From: JALYZC01 sp035997675
GTDB taxonomy: Bacteria > Actinomycetota > Thermoleophilia > Solirubrobacterales > Solirubrobacteraceae
Length of the DNA: 5,704 bases
Reading direction: 5' to 3'
NCBI GenBank assembly: GCA_035997675.1
Contig: DASYIJ010000263.1
Location: 1 to 5,704 of the forward strand
Made by a program: the position numbers and the translations under genes. Below, one piece after another: positions 5,031-5,704 of this stretch. Position 1 is the first letter of the stretch, and every line of letters starts with the position of its first letter. Under the pieces are notes generated by a model. The model searched no databases and had not been told where the DNA came from. It was given only the letters and a program-made list of their open reading frames with translations.

Positions 5031-5704
5031 GTGCAGGACCTCAAGGGCCTCATTTTGTCGGGCGGCAAGGGCACGCGCCTTCGTCCGATCACGCACACGA
5101 GCGCCAAGCAGCTCGTGCCGGTCGCCAACAAGCCGGTGCTGTTCTACGGCATCGAGGCGATGGCGGCCGCCGGGATCCGCGACGTGGGCATCGTGATCGC
5201 GCCCGAGACCGGAGACGAGATCCGGTCAGCCGTCGGCGACGGCGAGCGCTTCGGCGTGGCGATCACCTACATCGAGCAGGACGAGCCGCTCGGCCTGGCG
5301 CACGCCGCACTGACGGCGGAGCCGTTCCTCGGCGACTCGCCGTTCGTCATGTACCTGGGGGACAACCTCCTGCAGGGCGGGATCGACGAGCTGGTGGCCG
5401 CGTTCCGCGAGCACGAGCCCGACGCGCTGATCCTGCTCACCCCGGTCCCCGACCCGGAGAACTTCGGCGTCGCGGAGCTGCGCGACGGCGCAGTGGTCCG
5501 CCTGGTGGAGAAGCCGCCCGACCCGAAGACGGACCTCGCCCTCGTCGGCGTATACATGTTCACCCCGGCCATCCACGACGCGTCGCGCGCGATCTCGCCC
5601 TCGGCCCGCGGCGAGCTCGAGATCACCGACGCGATCCAGCATCTCGTCGACTCCGGCCTGCGGGTCGAGCCGCACGTGGTCGAGGGCTGGTGGAAGGACA
5701 CGGG
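5031..5704 (+). CDS. rmlA: Glucose-1-phosphate thymidylyltransferase, long RmlA type (5' part)
   Basis: The first 224 residues of a sugar-phosphate nucleotidyltransferase are visible; the gene runs past the window end. The enzyme joins glucose-1-phosphate to dTTP, giving dTDP-glucose, the first step toward dTDP-rhamnose and other deoxysugars of envelope glycans or natural products. Motifs are the nucleotide-binding loop LSGGKGTRLRP (9-19), Lys27 in SAKQLVPVANKP, LGDN with metal-binding Asp111, the sugar-binding EKP (160-162), GELEITDAI (194-202) and GWWKDT (219-224). YLGDNLLQGGI and the EITDAIQ/WWKDT spacing match the long RmlA form of about 350 residues, which has a C-terminal left-handed beta-helix that would lie outside. 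GTG at 5031 is the only start that keeps the first strand. It lies 11 bases after the arsR stop with only a poor AGG upstream, so it may be read through from that operon or have its own promoter inside arsR. Nucleotide choice (dTTP or UTP) is inferred. Confidence 0.9.
   Translation, partial: MQDLKGLILSGGKGTRLRPITHTSAKQLVPVANKPVLFYGIEAMAAAGIRDVGIVIAPETGDEIRSAVGDGERFGVAITYIEQDEPLGLAHAALTAEPFLGDSPFVMYLGDNLLQGGIDELVAAFREHEPDALILLTPVPDPENFGVAELRDGAVVRLVEKPPDPKTDLALVGVYMFTPAIHDASRAISPSARGELEITDAIQHLVDSGLRVEPHVVEGWWKDT

Noticed and set aside
5226..5701. Minus-strand open frames opposite the nucleotidyltransferase
   Set aside because: Both are shadows of the strongly conserved RmlA frame and show no family motifs.

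Overview
This is a GC-rich bacterial chromosomal window with tightly packed genes. The gene content points to Actinomycetota. The main reason is a single-polypeptide PafB-PafC regulator, supported by frequent GTG/TTG starts and promoters that give very short or no leaders. A deep-branching class such as Thermoleophilia (Solirubrobacterales or relatives) is my best guess. That is an inference from family resemblance, because no 16S or other marker is present.

Layout from left to right. (1) Positions 3-473 (+) hold the 3' end of a YhaM-like HD-domain phosphohydrolase/exoribonuclease. (2) Positions 470-874 (-) hold a SnoaL/NTF2-like protein whose stop codon lies inside the stop of the HD gene, within a 10-bp palindrome. 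(3) Positions 875-985 are a short divergent intergenic region with candidate promoters in both directions and a 14-bp inverted repeat. (4) Positions 986-3049 (+) hold a 687-residue tandem WYL protein, a natural PafB-PafC fusion expected to act as a DNA-damage-responsive transcription activator. (5) Positions 3059-3535 (+), probably in the same operon, hold a small PNPOx-like flavin/F420-type split-barrel protein. (6) Positions 3561-4184 (-), convergent with it, hold a ClpP protease subunit with an intact Ser98/His123/Asp172 triad and unusual residues around the active site. (7) Positions 4185-4282 are a compact divergent control region. (8) Positions 4283-4678 and 4675-5019 (+) hold a translationally coupled SRPBCC (AHSA1-like) and ArsR-family repressor pair. 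(9) Positions 5031-5704 (+) hold the first two thirds of a long-form RmlA-type glucose-1-phosphate nucleotidyltransferase, cut by the window end.

The most interesting part is the clpP / SRPBCC-arsR intergenic region. It has two near-identical palindromic sites of the form GCAAC-N6-GTTGC, centred 41 bp apart. One covers the putative -35 and the other covers the start-point region of the SRPBCC-arsR promoter, as expected for an autorepressed ArsR operon. Beside them, on the clpP side, are a perfect 8-bp inverted repeat and three TTCTCA repeats at 7-bp spacing, which may control clpP. The -10 candidates of the two divergent genes overlap, so the ArsR repressor could also affect clpP. No CRISPR array, tRNA, rRNA, insertion sequence or prophage feature was seen, and no gene-free stretch exceeds about 110 bases.
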